Assembly: GCF_000009765.2 (NCBI RefSeq)
Contig: NC_003155.5
Span: 310,001-374,000, forward strand
DNA from: Streptomyces avermitilis MA-4680 = NBRC 14893
GTDB lineage: Bacteria; Actinomycetota; Actinomycetes; Streptomycetales; Streptomycetaceae
DNA: 64,000 nt
Direction: 5' to 3'
The position numbers and the translations under genes were made by a program. Shown piece by piece: positions 25,401 to 33,804 of this stretch; positions within the stretch are counted from its first letter, which is position 1; each line of letters begins with the position of its first letter. The notes below the pieces were generated by a model. It was given only the letters and a program-made list of their open reading frames with translations, was not told the DNA's origin and made no database searches.

Positions 25401-26546
25401 CATACCGGACCAGGACGCCTGATTGTTGGAAGCAGAGGTACGGCCGTCCACCGACTGCGAGTCGTACGACATCGCCAGCGACGGCGCCGAGCCCATCGGC
25501 GGCGCCGGCACCTGGATCGGCACGCTGTAGTTGAACGAGCCCGACCCTGTGGACACCTCCCACGAACCCGTCGGCGACAGTGTCGACGCCCGGTAATCCC
25601 CCGCGTCCGAGGACGAGCTGGAGGTCACCGCGTACACACTGGCGCTGCTGGAGCCCGCCTCCCGCATCAGCTGCGCTGAAGCACCCGCGGAGCCCGTGTC
25701 GGCAGCCGCCGTCACGGTAGCGGTCAGGGTGCCGGAGTCCGTGTCGTTGTCCACCGGCACAAACTCGCGGTCTGCGCAGCTCTCGGCATCCGGCGTCTGC
25801 AGTGCACACGCGGGCACCTTCACCAACCTCAGCCGGGAGGCGAAGTCAGCGCCGTAGGCGTACTTGAAGCCCGAATAGTCGATGTCAACCTGCACCTGCC
25901 CCGGGGCATCGACGCCATCGGTCCGGGAGACCTGCAGCCCCAGGCCGATACCGCCGGCCGGGGCCACGGCCTCGCGGTCCAGAACCCGCACCTCGACCTG
26001 GTCCGGAGACACCGGGTCCTGGATGGGCTCATCCGAAGCGGACTCTGAAGGCTCCGGCGAGGGACTTGCCTCAGCCGTAGGGGGCGTGCTCGGTTCGGAG
26101 CCGTCCGAAACGCTCGGGCTTGGGGAAGGAGTGCTCTCGTCGGCCAGCCGGGACAAACTCAGCTGGGCTTCGGTGCCCAGATCCTCCGCAACCGGAGCAA
26201 CTTCCACAACCTCGCCGACCTGCGTGCTCTCACCGTCACCGACACCGCCCGAAGCCGACGCGGATGGTTCGGGCGACACCGTCCCCGGCTCTCCGGCAGC
26301 CGCCTCCGACAGATCGACCGTTGCCTCGGCCGCGCTCGGCCACTTCGGAGCGGGGAGCGCCTTGCCGACCTCCTCAGTCTGCTGCGCCGGGACCGACCCC
26401 AGAGACTGCGACGGCACCACTGGCGTCGGATCGTCAGAAGCCGCGGCTGCCTGTATCGGAGACACCACCGATACCGTCGACAGCAACCCCGCCAGTACCG
26501 CACCCGCGAAACCGACCGAAACAAGGCGCGCACGCCGAACAGCCAC
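19452..26546 (-). CDS. RHS/YD-repeat polymorphic toxin with Hint and AHH nuclease tip
   Basis: The 2364-residue secreted protein begins with a signal peptide (hydrophobic core GFAGAVLAGLLSTVSVV, cut near QAAAA), then a Pro/Ser-rich region. A SpvB-like part follows (SGSFNYSVPIQVPAPP, about residues 330-370). Many YD repeats come next (TYDGDF, YTYDWAGQR, YDYDALGR-like), and the RHS core ends with GARAYDPNLGRFLSPDPL near residue 1915. Residues about 2103-2246 form a Hint domain: Cys in KCFLAGTDILMADG, the TATHEHPFW block and terminal VLVHN. The last 118 residues are an AHH nuclease (AHHIVA, INDADNGVFLP, HSRIHTNNYY). Autocleavage would free this tip to attack DNA or RNA in competitor cells. The GTG has GGGGGAG before it. 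Confidence 0.9.
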   Translation of the reverse strand: MAVRRARLVSVGFAGAVLAGLLSTVSVVSPIQAAAASDDPTPVVPSQSLGSVPAQQTEEVGKALPAPKWPSAAEATVDLSEAAAGEPGTVSPEPSASASGGVGDGESTQVGEVVEVAPVAEDLGTEAQLSLSRLADESTPSPSPSVSDGSEPSTPPTAEASPSPEPSESASDEPIQDPVSPDQVEVRVLDREAVAPAGGIGLGLQVSRTDGVDAPGQVQVDIDYSGFKYAYGADFASRLRLVKVPACALQTPDAESCADREFVPVDNDTDSGTLTATVTAAADTGSAGASAQLMREAGSSSASVYAVTSSSSSDAGDYRASTLSPTGSWEVSTGSGSFNYSVPIQVPAPPMGSAPSLAMSYDSQSVDGRTSASNNQASWSGMGWDLNVGFIERRYRNCTEDGLPTIGDMCWDSPNSAKEPDGAAYVISLNGTTSELIQDNNGSGAYHLKNDPGWRVQRLFDGHGAGRNGEYWVISTQDGQRYYFGWGRSERTSTATASVFTVPVVGNDAGEPCHDQFPEPCTQAWRWNLDRAVDANEVETMYFYDKEYNHYRSVANTDKAREYVSSGYVKEIQYGWSSQITDGKVPAKVELSHVNRCIERVQENDPLRDEPAACPAFDDKPGSYPDVPVDLMCDGTSADYNCAGKTYFPTFFSTDMLWDIKTYVSDQDGTGWDLVQQYQNKYGMPNPDGTIGKTLWLDYIQRKTYGDGDDIVLPVINFNRTDLDNKVGSAELNFPRIKEIHGDLGATTTVSYGFANACDIDHLPAQASNTQDCYWQKWTPEGETDSKTGWFKKFLVTQVQVDPTVTTNQDGAPVMTTSYTYEDGAGWHFTNDPLIKDEDESWTDWRGYQEVQVTTGAGAGQKTKKSWLYRGLSGDRTSKADASATKTVTVDDGDGNNYTDDSWLSGRILSTSLRDDTGTSHERTYHKYWDHNTAQYDGLPDARFVREKETTTNTKVSSGWREHTVETEYDDTEGASTTFGLPMRTDDWGQSSVSDNRCTTYGRAYNTDNYDSTGAQRWTVLQDQVKHYSVGCSSIADSKQDGYASTLYDNATSVDANKPVDGNPTESRTYTKSGSYRSTWSGYDDAGRVMWSEDGSHNRTLTKYSPANTWPLNGVIVTTPDPDGALPAHTALTSTAWTSRFWGKPTSIQDANGNVTKMSLDAAGRLVEVWRPTETGSSPSMKFSYTIPTSTNSAGVPDAVDGYPHVATHVLQSGTTYLSSHAYVDGLGRARETQTPMGNGVDAATGNEVPNRQVSVTRYDSAGNVTGTSAVFRNQGTAGSGGPSSAKVEDLPSYTDLVLDWAGRAITSRLQVNGASQDAGRVDTTYDGDFTSVKNKVDAAADTYTDVYGQVSKVVEHTGSATYTTAYTYTAKDELIKITDPRGNDTSYTYDWAGQRTATDDSDAGVSSTEYDKNGQISKITSNGGKTVLDYGYDALGRKTAVRSGDTELAAWTWDGLNITGGKGQITSTTSRDTNGNTYTTKTGEFDVRGRPLKTTVTIPDTVKGLAGSYTTGFTYDAADHVTSVAYPAAGGLPAETVNATYDGYGRPLRLQSALQTYIRSTGYDAYDRLTDRSYGVDSVLPGIGAAAQRTYSYDDSNGTRELKSVATTTTLNKVVSERQKDTYTYDLAGKLTELREQASGQTAQSQCFLYDDQARLTNAYTHTTTGICADKTKTASDFKGTAPYQTAYTYDRLGNLQSITNTDSAGTATLHDYLYPGYDDTGTWTTANANQPHGVRKIDHKTGSTTTKSDQLYYFDDGTMKQRVEPGITTDYTWTPQGQLEAVKTTKSSGSELTRYAYDADGNILVRTTPQETVASIDGMELRTTNGTTVTATRVYASGTATVAMRTTEGTTATNGKVTYLMADTQASTQLAVDASTGASTRRRYTPFGDERSGTLPTGTDNGFLGKTEDTSTGLSLLGARAYDPNLGRFLSPDPLATPYAPQNLNAYSYATNNPISYSDPSGLCRRDICGDGYPVAGDGERAGYTGQHPGEHACTSCNSGNGGYLLAGVVPSDWDKAQEFYDRVAEIIVSWPAGWTDWNYKPHEDPLADLRVGQVVYNACEDVGGCPDGIDPQRDMLNAAVAIELPGTNGRGSSKKAAGPCKCFLAGTDILMADGSTKDIEEVELGDKVQATDPKTGETGPREVTRLITTTGDKHFNKLSIATEDGAEELTATHEHPFWSPSESAWITAGSLEPGMTLLTDDGDTVIVTGNRAFTQHATTYNLTVNDLHTYYALAGTTPVLVHNSSCSTNAQILGDNMTAAGTIRPAETAAHHIVASASPKAASARAKLASVGIDINDADNGVFLPRGSASPNLTGASVHSRIHTNNYYGYVNDMMSGVRTANEARDVLNHIRNQLNAGYWP

Positions 26547-26639
26547 CCGAACTCCCCCCGTGCCGCCCGCGCCGACGCGCGGGCGGCAGCCCAACAGACA
26601 AATCAGCAGCCCCCGGGTATGGCACAGCCGCGCTCCCTA

Positions 26640-27855
26640 GTGCTGGGTTCCTCAAACGGTGTACACATATCGGCGCCGTAGTCGGCGGGTTGGTGGTGCG
26701 GGTCTGCCCCAGATCCAGGGGTTGGCACGGGAGTTGAGCTGGCTGGTTGCAAGGGCAGTGGCGTGTTCGATGTCGTCGGGGTTGGCGAATGACCGGCCGG
26801 CGAGGGCGGCTTTGCGGAAGATGCGCCACCAGCCTTCCTGCAGGTTGAGCCAGCACGCGCCGACAGGGATGAAGGCGTGGTGGATGCGGGGATGGTCTTC
26901 GAGCCAGGTCCGGGTGGACAGGCTGTTGTGACTGGACAGATTGTCGGTGACGATCCAGAGCTCGCCGGTCGGGTTGGCGTCTTCGATCTGTTGCAGGAAC
27001 TGCTGGTAGAAGACGCTGTTGCGGGAGGAAGCGGTCATGGTGATCTGCTGGCCGTCCCGGACGCGTAAGGCCCCGTAGACCCAGGTCTTCTCGGGTCCGC
27101 GGCTGTAGTCGAGTTCCGCTTTGATCCGGTGCCCATCGGGTGACCAGGCGGGTGCGGGCGGGAAGGTCCGCGGGATCACTGGCCCCAGCTCGTCGGCGCA
27201 GATCACCGTCGCGTCGTCGGGCGGGTGGGTGTAGAGGCCGATGATCCTTGTCCTTTTGGGACGAAGTCCGGGTCCTTCGACCTTGTCCAGGACCGGGTGC
27301 GGCGCCAGCGCACGCCCTCGGCGAGCAGGATACGGCGGACCTGTGAGCGGCCCACCTCGACCCCCTCGGCCCGCGCTGCCGCGGCCAGAGAATCCAGGGT
27401 CCACTCAGGTGGCCCGGACTCGTCGAAGGCCCATAGCTCCCCGACGGGCTCCCACCGCAGCCGCCCCGGCGGCACGGTCTTGACCAGGGAGATGATCCGC
27501 GATCGTTCCTCCTCGGTGATCCGTCGCTTGCGGCCCTGCCCGCCCAGATCATCCAGCCCTTGCAGGCCTGAGCGGTTGAAGCGGTGCAGCCAGCACCGGA
27601 CCGTTTTCTGGCTGCAGTCCAGTTCTCCAGCGATCGCCGGCACCCGTAGTCCCGACCAGCTCAGCTCGATCATCCGGGCCCGCATCACTGCATCGCGGGG
27701 AGCCTTCCGTGCCCGCGACAATCGGCGAACGACGGCCCGTTCGTCCTCGTCCCGCCCCGGTCGTGCCCGTAAAACCATCGTCCAGCACCCGCCCCCGAGC
27801 ATCGTCAACTACCCCGCCACCAGGACATATACCCAGCGAAAGAGGAACCCAGCAC
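26640..27855 (-). mobile_element. IS630-family element, complete
   Basis: Perfect 14-bp terminal inverted repeats (GTGCTGGGTTCCTC) bound the element, and each end is flanked by TA, the duplicated target of IS630/mariner-type transposition. It carries one transposase in two overlapping frames. It is inserted about 90 bases upstream of the RHS toxin start, between that gene and whatever promoter lay further out. Confidence 0.88.
26652..27778 (-). CDS. IS630-family transposase, made by -1 frameshifting
   Basis: The first frame encodes an HTH-rich N-terminus (AIAGELDCSQKTVRCWLHRF, then RSQVRRILLAEGVRWRRTR) and the DPDFVPK stretch. The second frame continues RTRIIGLYTHPPDDATVICA with the DDE residues: Asp in CADELGP, Asp in IVTDNLSSH, Glu in LNLQEGWWR. 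The frames meet at C-CCA-AAA (27254-27260), a canonical slippery heptamer in the right phase for a -1 shift. Together they give a normal-length IS630 transposase of about 375 residues. The likely start is the second ATG of the longest frame (MVLRARPGRDEDER). Confidence 0.8.
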
Positions 27856-27858
27856 TAG

Positions 27859-29284
27859 TAGGGCTCCGTTAGGTCTGTCTCGCGGTCCTGTTTGGGGGCA
27901 TGTTGAAGGTGTGGATGCACATGAAGTGAACCGTGCTCGGGCGACGTTGGCATTATTCGTGGCTGACGTGTTCGCGTCGGTGCCGCGTAAGGACCAGCGG
28001 GCGAAGGGCGACTGCTATCTGCGGGGGCTGATGCTGGACGGACGGCGTAAGTCGATCCAGCCGATGGCAGAGCGGCTGCCGGATGGCAACGAGCAGAACC
28101 TGCAGCAGTTCGTGAACCAGTCGACCTGGGATCCGGTGCCGGTGCGGCGGCGGATCGCGGAGCGGATGGTGGCGCAGATCGGCCCGGATGCCTGGGCGGT
28201 CGATGACGTGTCGTTCCCCAAGGACGGCAAGATGTCGGTCGCGGTCGCGCACCAGTACTGCGGGGCGCTGGGCAAGCAGGCCAACTGCCAGGTCGCGGTG
28301 AGCGTGCACGCGGTCTCCGACACTGCCTCCTGCCCGCTGCAGTGGCGGTTGTTCGTGCCCCAGGAGTGGGCGCACGACGCGCCACGGCGGCAGAAGACCG
28401 GGATACCGCCAGAGGTCGGGCACCGGGAGAAGTGGCGCCTGGCTCTGGACATCTTCGACGAGCTGGCCGGGTGGGGGCTGGTGCCGCCGGTGGTGGTGGC
28501 CGACGCCGGCTACGGGCAGAACGCCGACTTCCGCGACGGCCTGGACGGCCGGGGCATCGGCTATGTCGCGGCCATCCGCTCGGATGTGACCGTCCATCCG
28601 CACGATGCCGAGCCTTTCGCGCCGCCCTGGTCGGGCAACGGCCGCAAGCCCCAGCCCCGCTACCGCGACAAGCCGTCCTCGGTGGCGGCGCTGGCGACCG
28701 GCCACGGGCGGCAGGCCTTCACCGAGGTGACCTGGCGGGAAGGCTCCCGCGGACCGATGCGCTCGCATTTCCTGTCCCTGCGGGTGCGGCCGGCCGGGGT
28801 CAAATCCCGACGCCTCGCCCAGGCCGCCGCCACAGACGAAAACTGCTGGGACGGTGTCCTGCCCGAGGTCACACTGCTGGTCGAATGGCCCGAAGGCGCC
28901 GAGGCGCCCACCGACTACTGGCTGTCCAACCTGCCCGACACGCTCTCCCTCGCCGAACTGGTCCGCCTGGCGAAGATCCGCTGGCGCATCGAGCACGACT
29001 ACCGCGAACTCAAGCACGGCCTCGGCCTGGACCACTTCGAGGGCCGCTCCTGGACCGGCTGGCACCACCACGTCTCCCTGGTCACCGCCGCCCACGCGTT
29101 CCTCACCGAACAGCGTCTGGCCCCAAAAGCCGGTACAGCGGACTCACCCTCTACCAGACCCTCGACGCCATCCAGGACCTGCTGAACTGCTGGAGCGGCA
29201 CCTGCACCACCTGCCACCGCCCCCTGCCCAAAACATCCACCACCAGCCACAACCCAAGAGCCAGAGCAACCTAACGGAGCCCTA
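27859..29284 (+). mobile_element. IS701-family element, complete
   Basis: Perfect 16-bp terminal repeats (TAGGGCTCCGTTAGGT and complement) are flanked on both sides by CTAG, the 4-bp target duplication typical of IS701. The left CTAG is made of the last base of the IS630 element, its TA duplication and the next base, so IS701 arrived after IS630. Confidence 0.9.
27911..29274 (+). CDS. IS701-family transposase, C-terminus in -1 frame
   Basis: The main frame (to a stop at 29185) encodes the DDE core: WAVDDVSFPKDG, VVADAGYGQNADF and RWRIEHDYRELKHGLGLDHF. The conserved C-terminal tail is in the -1 frame (LTLYQTLDAIQDLLNCWSGT, then CTTCHRPLP, stop at 29274). The junction is again C-CCA-AAA (29122-29128), correctly phased for -1 slippage. 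Either it is programmed or a one-base deletion has occurred; the element is otherwise intact. IS701 transposases are normally about 420 residues and cut at YTAR targets. The GTG start follows GAAGGT closely. Confidence 0.8.
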
Positions 29285-29288
29285 CTAG

Positions 29289-29735
29289 TACCCGCGGAGT
29301 CGCTGCCGCCGGAAGTGGCAAGCGCATCAAGTGGAACAGCACGCTCGTCCGCGACAGCGGCACCTTCAGGATCTGCAGAAGCCGGGCGCCGCCGCGGCCG
29401 GCGAGCAGCACCCCGGCCATCTGCACCAGGTGCTGCAGCAGCGGGCTGCGGCGCTGATAGCGCACCGTCAGCCCCTCCACCTGCTCGGTGAACGTCCGCC
29501 GACCACAGCCCGGGCCGTCGCAGAACAGTCGCCGTACCGACAGCCCGATAACGACCGGACGGCCGCCGACAGCAACATCGGCCAGCGTGCGGCTATAGCG
29601 ACTGTGCACCCGCGCGGAACCGCGGCCGCAGTCCGGACACGCCACCGTCAACTCCCGGGTGCAGGCTGCGATACGGACCACGCCGCCCGCCGCCCACACC
29701 CGTTCCACCCGCACCGCATCGAGATGCGGAGACAC
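29289..29735 (-). pseudogene. ISL3-family transposase, N-terminal fragment
   Basis: The fragment holds the zinc-finger N-terminus of ISL3 transposases: VACPDCGRGSARVHSRYSRT, then CDGPGCGRRTFTEQVEGLTV, and the start of the middle domain (RTSVLFHLMRLPLP). It is cut at the point where the IS630/IS701 pair is inserted, and the sequence beyond the pair does not continue it convincingly. The catalytic DDE domain is lost. Confidence 0.75.
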
Positions 29736-29818
29736 GATCCGTACGAGGTCATCACACTCGCCGACAATGCCGCGTCCTGTGACGGAGCGTCACCGGCGCA
29801 CGGTGGCACACCCCAGCT

Positions 29819-30930
29819 TCACGGAAATCTTGCCAGGGCCACGTTCACTTGTACGCCGACACCGCGCTGCCAGGGGCTGTGCGGATCGGCGAAGTAGACC
29901 GGGACGCCGGTCTCGATCGTGAACTGGGCGTGCGCCGACAACTCCTTGCCCCGGTCCCAGGTCAGTGATCGCCATAGTTGCTCGGGCAGGGTGCCGATCG
30001 TCGCCGCAAGCGCATCCTTCATCGTCACCGCGCCGTAACCGGCCAGCGGCGGCCCGTTCTTGGTACGGGGAACGACGCCGTAGCCGTCCTGGCGGGGCAG
30101 GTGGACAAGCACCGTGTACCGGGTCGTGCGATCGACCAGCGTGCCAATCGCCGATCGCTCAAGTCCGATCAGGAGGTCGCCCTCCCAGTGTCCCGGTACG
30201 GCGCGGTCGTCGGCTTCGGCCGGCCGTTCGCTGATCAACACCTCGGGCGTGACGTGGGCCCACGCCTTCCGCTTGGACCGGGCACGAGGCACCCGCAGGG
30301 CTCTGCCGGTGCGCAGGCAGGCAACGAGCTCACGCTTGAGCGCTCCACGGCCTTCGACGAACAGGGCCTGGTAGATCGCCTCATGGCTGATCCGCATGGA
30401 CTCATCATCGGGGAAGTCGACCTTCAGCCGGTTAGCGATCTGCTCCGGACTCCACGCCATGACCCATTGGCGGTCGCCGCGGTGCGGCTTGTTCCTCCCC
30501 TTCCACCGCGGGCTCTCCGGACCCAGGACCGTCCCGTCCGGGCGGCTGACCTGGCCGGACAGCCTTGCCTGCACGTAGTCCCGCAGCCGGTCGTTCGCGG
30601 CCAGCTTCGCTGTCTTCGGGCGCCGGGCCACGAGGTCGGCCTTCCACTGCGCGACCGAAGCCCGGTAGTCCAGCCGACCGCCACGGGTCGCGGCGTTGCG
30701 CCGCAGCTCCCGGGATACCGTCGATGGATCGCGGCCGAGACGTCGCGCGGTCTCCCGGACTCCGATGCCCTGCGCTTTGAGGATCGAGATCTCTTCACGC
30801 TCGTGAAAGGACAGGTACCGGCCGGACTGCGGAGCAAGATCCATTGGTGGCATGCCGCCACCGTGACAGAACCACCTGCAACCCGCCGCCTGGGATACGC
30901 CGACCGCAGCTGCCGCCTCCTCGGCGAGGC
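29819..30930 (-). pseudogene. IS30-family transposase, C-terminus lost
   Basis: The frame contains the IS30 N-terminal HTH (LSFHEREEISILKAQGIGVR, then RRLGRDPSTVSRELRRN), EQIANRLKVDFPDD, and catalytic regions AVPGHWEGDLLIG and LTWDRGKELSAH. It breaks at ADPHSPWQRG, just before the Asn/Glu catalytic stretch NENTNG-like, and ends in foreign codons (VGVQVNVALARFP). The missing catalytic Glu should make it inactive. Upstream it is fused in frame to an IS21 fragment. Confidence 0.8.
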
Positions 30931-31640
30931 CGTCCCAGTGGGTCTCGTCCACGATGCGGGCGCCTCGGCCGACTGCCCTCGGATGGACGGCGAGCATCGT
31001 CTGACCGTCCCGGTCGGCGATGGTGGAGTGCAGTGTGACCTGGGACTTCGTCGCCCGGACCTCGACCAGCTGGCGAGGGCGGATCTTGCGGGCGGGGACC
31101 GAGTAGAGGTTCGCGTCGAAGGCGACCAGGCAGTCTTTGCCGACATGCCGCAGATGCCGCTGCGTGACCAGATACGGAGTTGTCGGCAGCGGCCGTAGAG
31201 CCGTGTGATCGCGCACGGCCCGGTGCCCGATGACCTCGCCGTGGGTGCCATGGACCTTCGCTCGCCGCAGTGGCACCCAGGCGGCGAAGGCCGCGTTGAT
31301 CTCCTCGATGGAGGAAAAAGCCCGCCCGGCGAGCACATGGTCCCGGACGATGCCGACCTGGCGCTCGACCCGTCCTTTGCCCTGGGGCCGGTAGGCGGCC
31401 AGCACGTCGACGTCGAAGTCGTAATGCCCCGCGAAGGCGACCGCTTCCGGGTGCAGCGGGACCGCCTCACCGGGAGCAACGTGCCGGCGCACGACCGTCT
31501 TGGTGCGGTCGTAGACGATGCTCATCGGCACCCCGCCGAAGTGCGCGAACGCCAGCCGGTGACAGTCGAAGAACGTCGCCAGATCCTGGCCGGTGGTGAA
31601 GCAGCAGAACGGATCACGCGAATAGGCCCCGGTCCTGAAC
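30926..31640 (-). pseudogene. IS21-family transposase (IstA), C-terminal fragment
   Basis: The frame reads YSRDPFCCFTTGQDLATFFD, VPMSIVYDRTKTVVRRHVAP, then YRPQGKGRVERQVGIVRDHV and CLVAFDANLYSVPARKIRP. These are the second half of the IstA integrase domain and its C-terminal part, ending near HWDGL. The reading frame runs without interruption into the IS30 transposase. The IstB ATPase gene is absent, so the fragment is not mobile. Confidence 0.8.
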
Positions 31641-32366
31641 GCCTGGGCAGCCGAGGGGATCACGGACCTCCGGGAGATCACCAGCAGCCACATCACCGCC
31701 GTCCTCGATGGGACCGAAGCCGCCCGCCGGCATTCGGTCCACCCCCCGCTCCGGTCGCTCTTTCGCGCGCTGCGCCGCGAACGCAAGATCTTCCGCGACC
31801 CCGCCCGCCACATCACCCTGACCACCGCTCCACGGCTCCCGGCCCCGCTGCCGAGCGACACCCTCAAGGGTCTCCTGACCCGCGTCGAGGACGCCCGAAG
31901 CCAGCTGATCATCGCCCTCGTGGCCATCCACGCCCTCACGCACGAAGACCTGCCGCGCCTGCTCCTGGACGACCTCGACCGAGCCCGGGGACGACTGCGC
32001 GTCCGCCGCCCCGGACGCGCCGACCACTACATCTACCTCGAAGAGATCACCACCGCCCTGGCCACCGCCTGGCTGCGGCAGCCCCATCACAGCTGGCCAC
32101 GGACCACGAACCCGCACCTCCTCGTGAGCCGCATCTCTGCCACCGATCCCACCAAGCCGATGCTCAGCACCGAGGTCACCAAGACCGTGTTCGAACGCGC
32201 CGGCCTCCCCGCGCGCCGACTGCGCGAGGACCGCATCTACGACGAAGCCCGCCATACAGCCGACCCGGTCCACCTGATGCGGCTGTTCGGCCTGGGCAAG
32301 GCCACAGCCATGAAGTACGTCACGGCCACCCACCCAGACAAGCGCCCGGACCCGATCGCCCCTTGA
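31635..32366 (+). pseudogene. integrase-like recombinase, N-terminus missing
   Basis: The frame gives LNAWAAEGITDLREITSSHI, ALRRERKIFRDPARHI, IIALVAIHALTHEDLPRLLL and ends DPVHLMRLFGLGKATAMKYV. These are the core-binding and degenerate catalytic regions of actinobacterial site-specific integrase-like proteins. The first in-frame ATG is far inside (31920), so the start is lost at the IS21 fragment junction. Confidence 0.6.
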
Positions 32367-32561
32367 ACGGTGAGGCGGACGGCCCCACCCCGTCAGTGCG
32401 CGCTTGGCCGGCGGCCTGAGGATGGTGGCTGCCGCAGGCGGCCGTGGGCGCTGTGCCGAAGCGCGATAGTTGTCACCAGCCGCCCTGGCGGATCTTGACG
32501 CGCTGGGCTGTCCGCTGCCGGACACGGCGGCAAGGGTTCGCAGTCGCGGACGGTGCTGAGC

Positions 32562-32850
32562 TGGTAGGCCGCGCTCGCGCAGGGAGCGCAGGAACTGAGT
32601 CCAGAACACCTGGGTCTCGCTGTCGCCGACCATCATTCCCAGCACCTCGCGGCCGCCGTCCTCGGTGATCCCGGTGGCGATCACCACCGCCCGCGACACG
32701 ATCTGGTGCTCGACACGGGCTATGCAGCAGGTCGCGTCCAGGTACACGTACGGGAACCGGACATGCTTCAAATGGCGGCTGCGGAATGCAGTGAGCTGAC
32801 AGTCCAGGTCCTGGCAGACCCGCGAGACCTCGCTCTTGGAACATCAGTCC
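32562..32850 (-). pseudogene. IS256-family transposase, central fragment
   Basis: The frame reads SEVSRVCQDLDCQLTAFRSR, then VRFPYVYLDATCCIARVEHQ with the first catalytic Asp, and VLGMMVGDSETQVFWTQFLR. Both ends are missing. It abuts the promoter of the TetR regulator. Confidence 0.8.
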
Positions 32851-32952
32851 TTGGCGTTCACCCGCCCGCCGTCGAACTCCATAGGAGCGGTCACCGGTGG
32901 GTGGATCGAAGGGGGCGCCGCCACTCCATGCCCAACCGGCGATCTCCAAAAT

Positions 32953-32968
32953 GGATACGGTGTTGCTG
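32953..32968. promoter_or_regulatory. operator-like site before the TetR gene
   Basis: GGATACGGTGTTGCTG matches the two other sites in this locus (GGCTACACTGTAGCCG and GGATACACTGTTACCG) at most positions. It lies 31 bases before the regulator start and suggests autoregulation. Confidence 0.5.
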
Positions 32969-32999
32969 TTATGGTTCTAGCCGAGGAGGTGGGCGTTCA

Positions 33000-33689
33000 G
33001 TGGCACCAGCTGGTCCTATGCGAGCGGCCACGGCATCGGCTCGGGGCCCGGGGCGTCCGCCCGTGCCGCTGGAGCGCATCGTCTCCACCGCACTGCAGAT
33101 CGTGGACGATGAAGGGGCCGACGCTCTCTCGATGCGGACGCTGGCCCAGCGCCTGGGCTCGGGCACGGCGACGCTGTACCGGCATTTCGACAACCGGGCA
33201 GCGCTGGTCGCCCATGTCGTGGACCGCATGTTCGGCGCCGTGGAACTGAATGGCGACGAACTCCTCGCGATGGGCTGGCAGCAAGCGCTGCGGACGGTCG
33301 CGCATACCATGTTCGAGGCACTGGCCCGGCACCGGAACGCGGCGCGCCTGCTGGTCGAAGAGATACCCCTGGGGCCGAACGCCATGGCGCTGCGGGAGCA
33401 CTGTGTCGCGGCGCTGCTCGACAGCGGCTTCCCGCCGCGACTGGCCGCGCACGCGTTTGCCACCCTCTCCCGCTACGTCCTCGGATTCGCCATACAGGTC
33501 AACGGTCATGGCGGCGGCGGGCAACTCGCGGACGCACAAGTGTCCGCCGTCTTCCAGAGTGTCGATCCAGCCTTGTTCCCGGCCACGGTTACCGTCGCCG
33601 GGTCGATGCCCGTTCCGATCGAGGACGAGTTCTCCTTCGGACTCGAACTCCTTCTCAGCGGGCTCGCCCACCTGCGCGACGACGCCTGA
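33000..33689 (+). CDS. TetR/AcrR-family regulator
   Basis: The 229-residue protein has an N-terminal TetR HTH (residues about 25-70; recognition part TLAQRLGSGTATLYRHF). The all-helical C-terminal domain is of the TetR_C type that binds effectors. The GTG start was chosen from GAGGAGG upstream and the position of the HTH. It converges on the flavoprotein gene, and sequences resembling its likely operator lie before itself, before that gene and before the hydrolase operon. It probably represses an aromatic-compound pathway until an inducer binds. Confidence 0.85.
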   Translation: MAPAGPMRAATASARGPGRPPVPLERIVSTALQIVDDEGADALSMRTLAQRLGSGTATLYRHFDNRAALVAHVVDRMFGAVELNGDELLAMGWQQALRTVAHTMFEALARHRNAARLLVEEIPLGPNAMALREHCVAALLDSGFPPRLAAHAFATLSRYVLGFAIQVNGHGGGGQLADAQVSAVFQSVDPALFPATVTVAGSMPVPIEDEFSFGLELLLSGLAHLRDDA

Positions 33690-33804
33690 CCAGCCAGGAC
33701 GATGCGAACCTGAGCCGCCCGCCTACGGGGTCATCTCGGCCGGCATGGAGCGTCGCCACAGTTGCTGGTGCTAGAGCGCGTGATCTCGTGTGGTCGGCGG
33801 CTCG

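Noticed and set aside
29285..29735. ISL3 fragment continuing on the other side of the IS630/IS701 pair
   Set aside because: Joining the outer flanks gives a frame, but it does not read like the ISL3 middle domain (normally GVDDFA after TPRVL).
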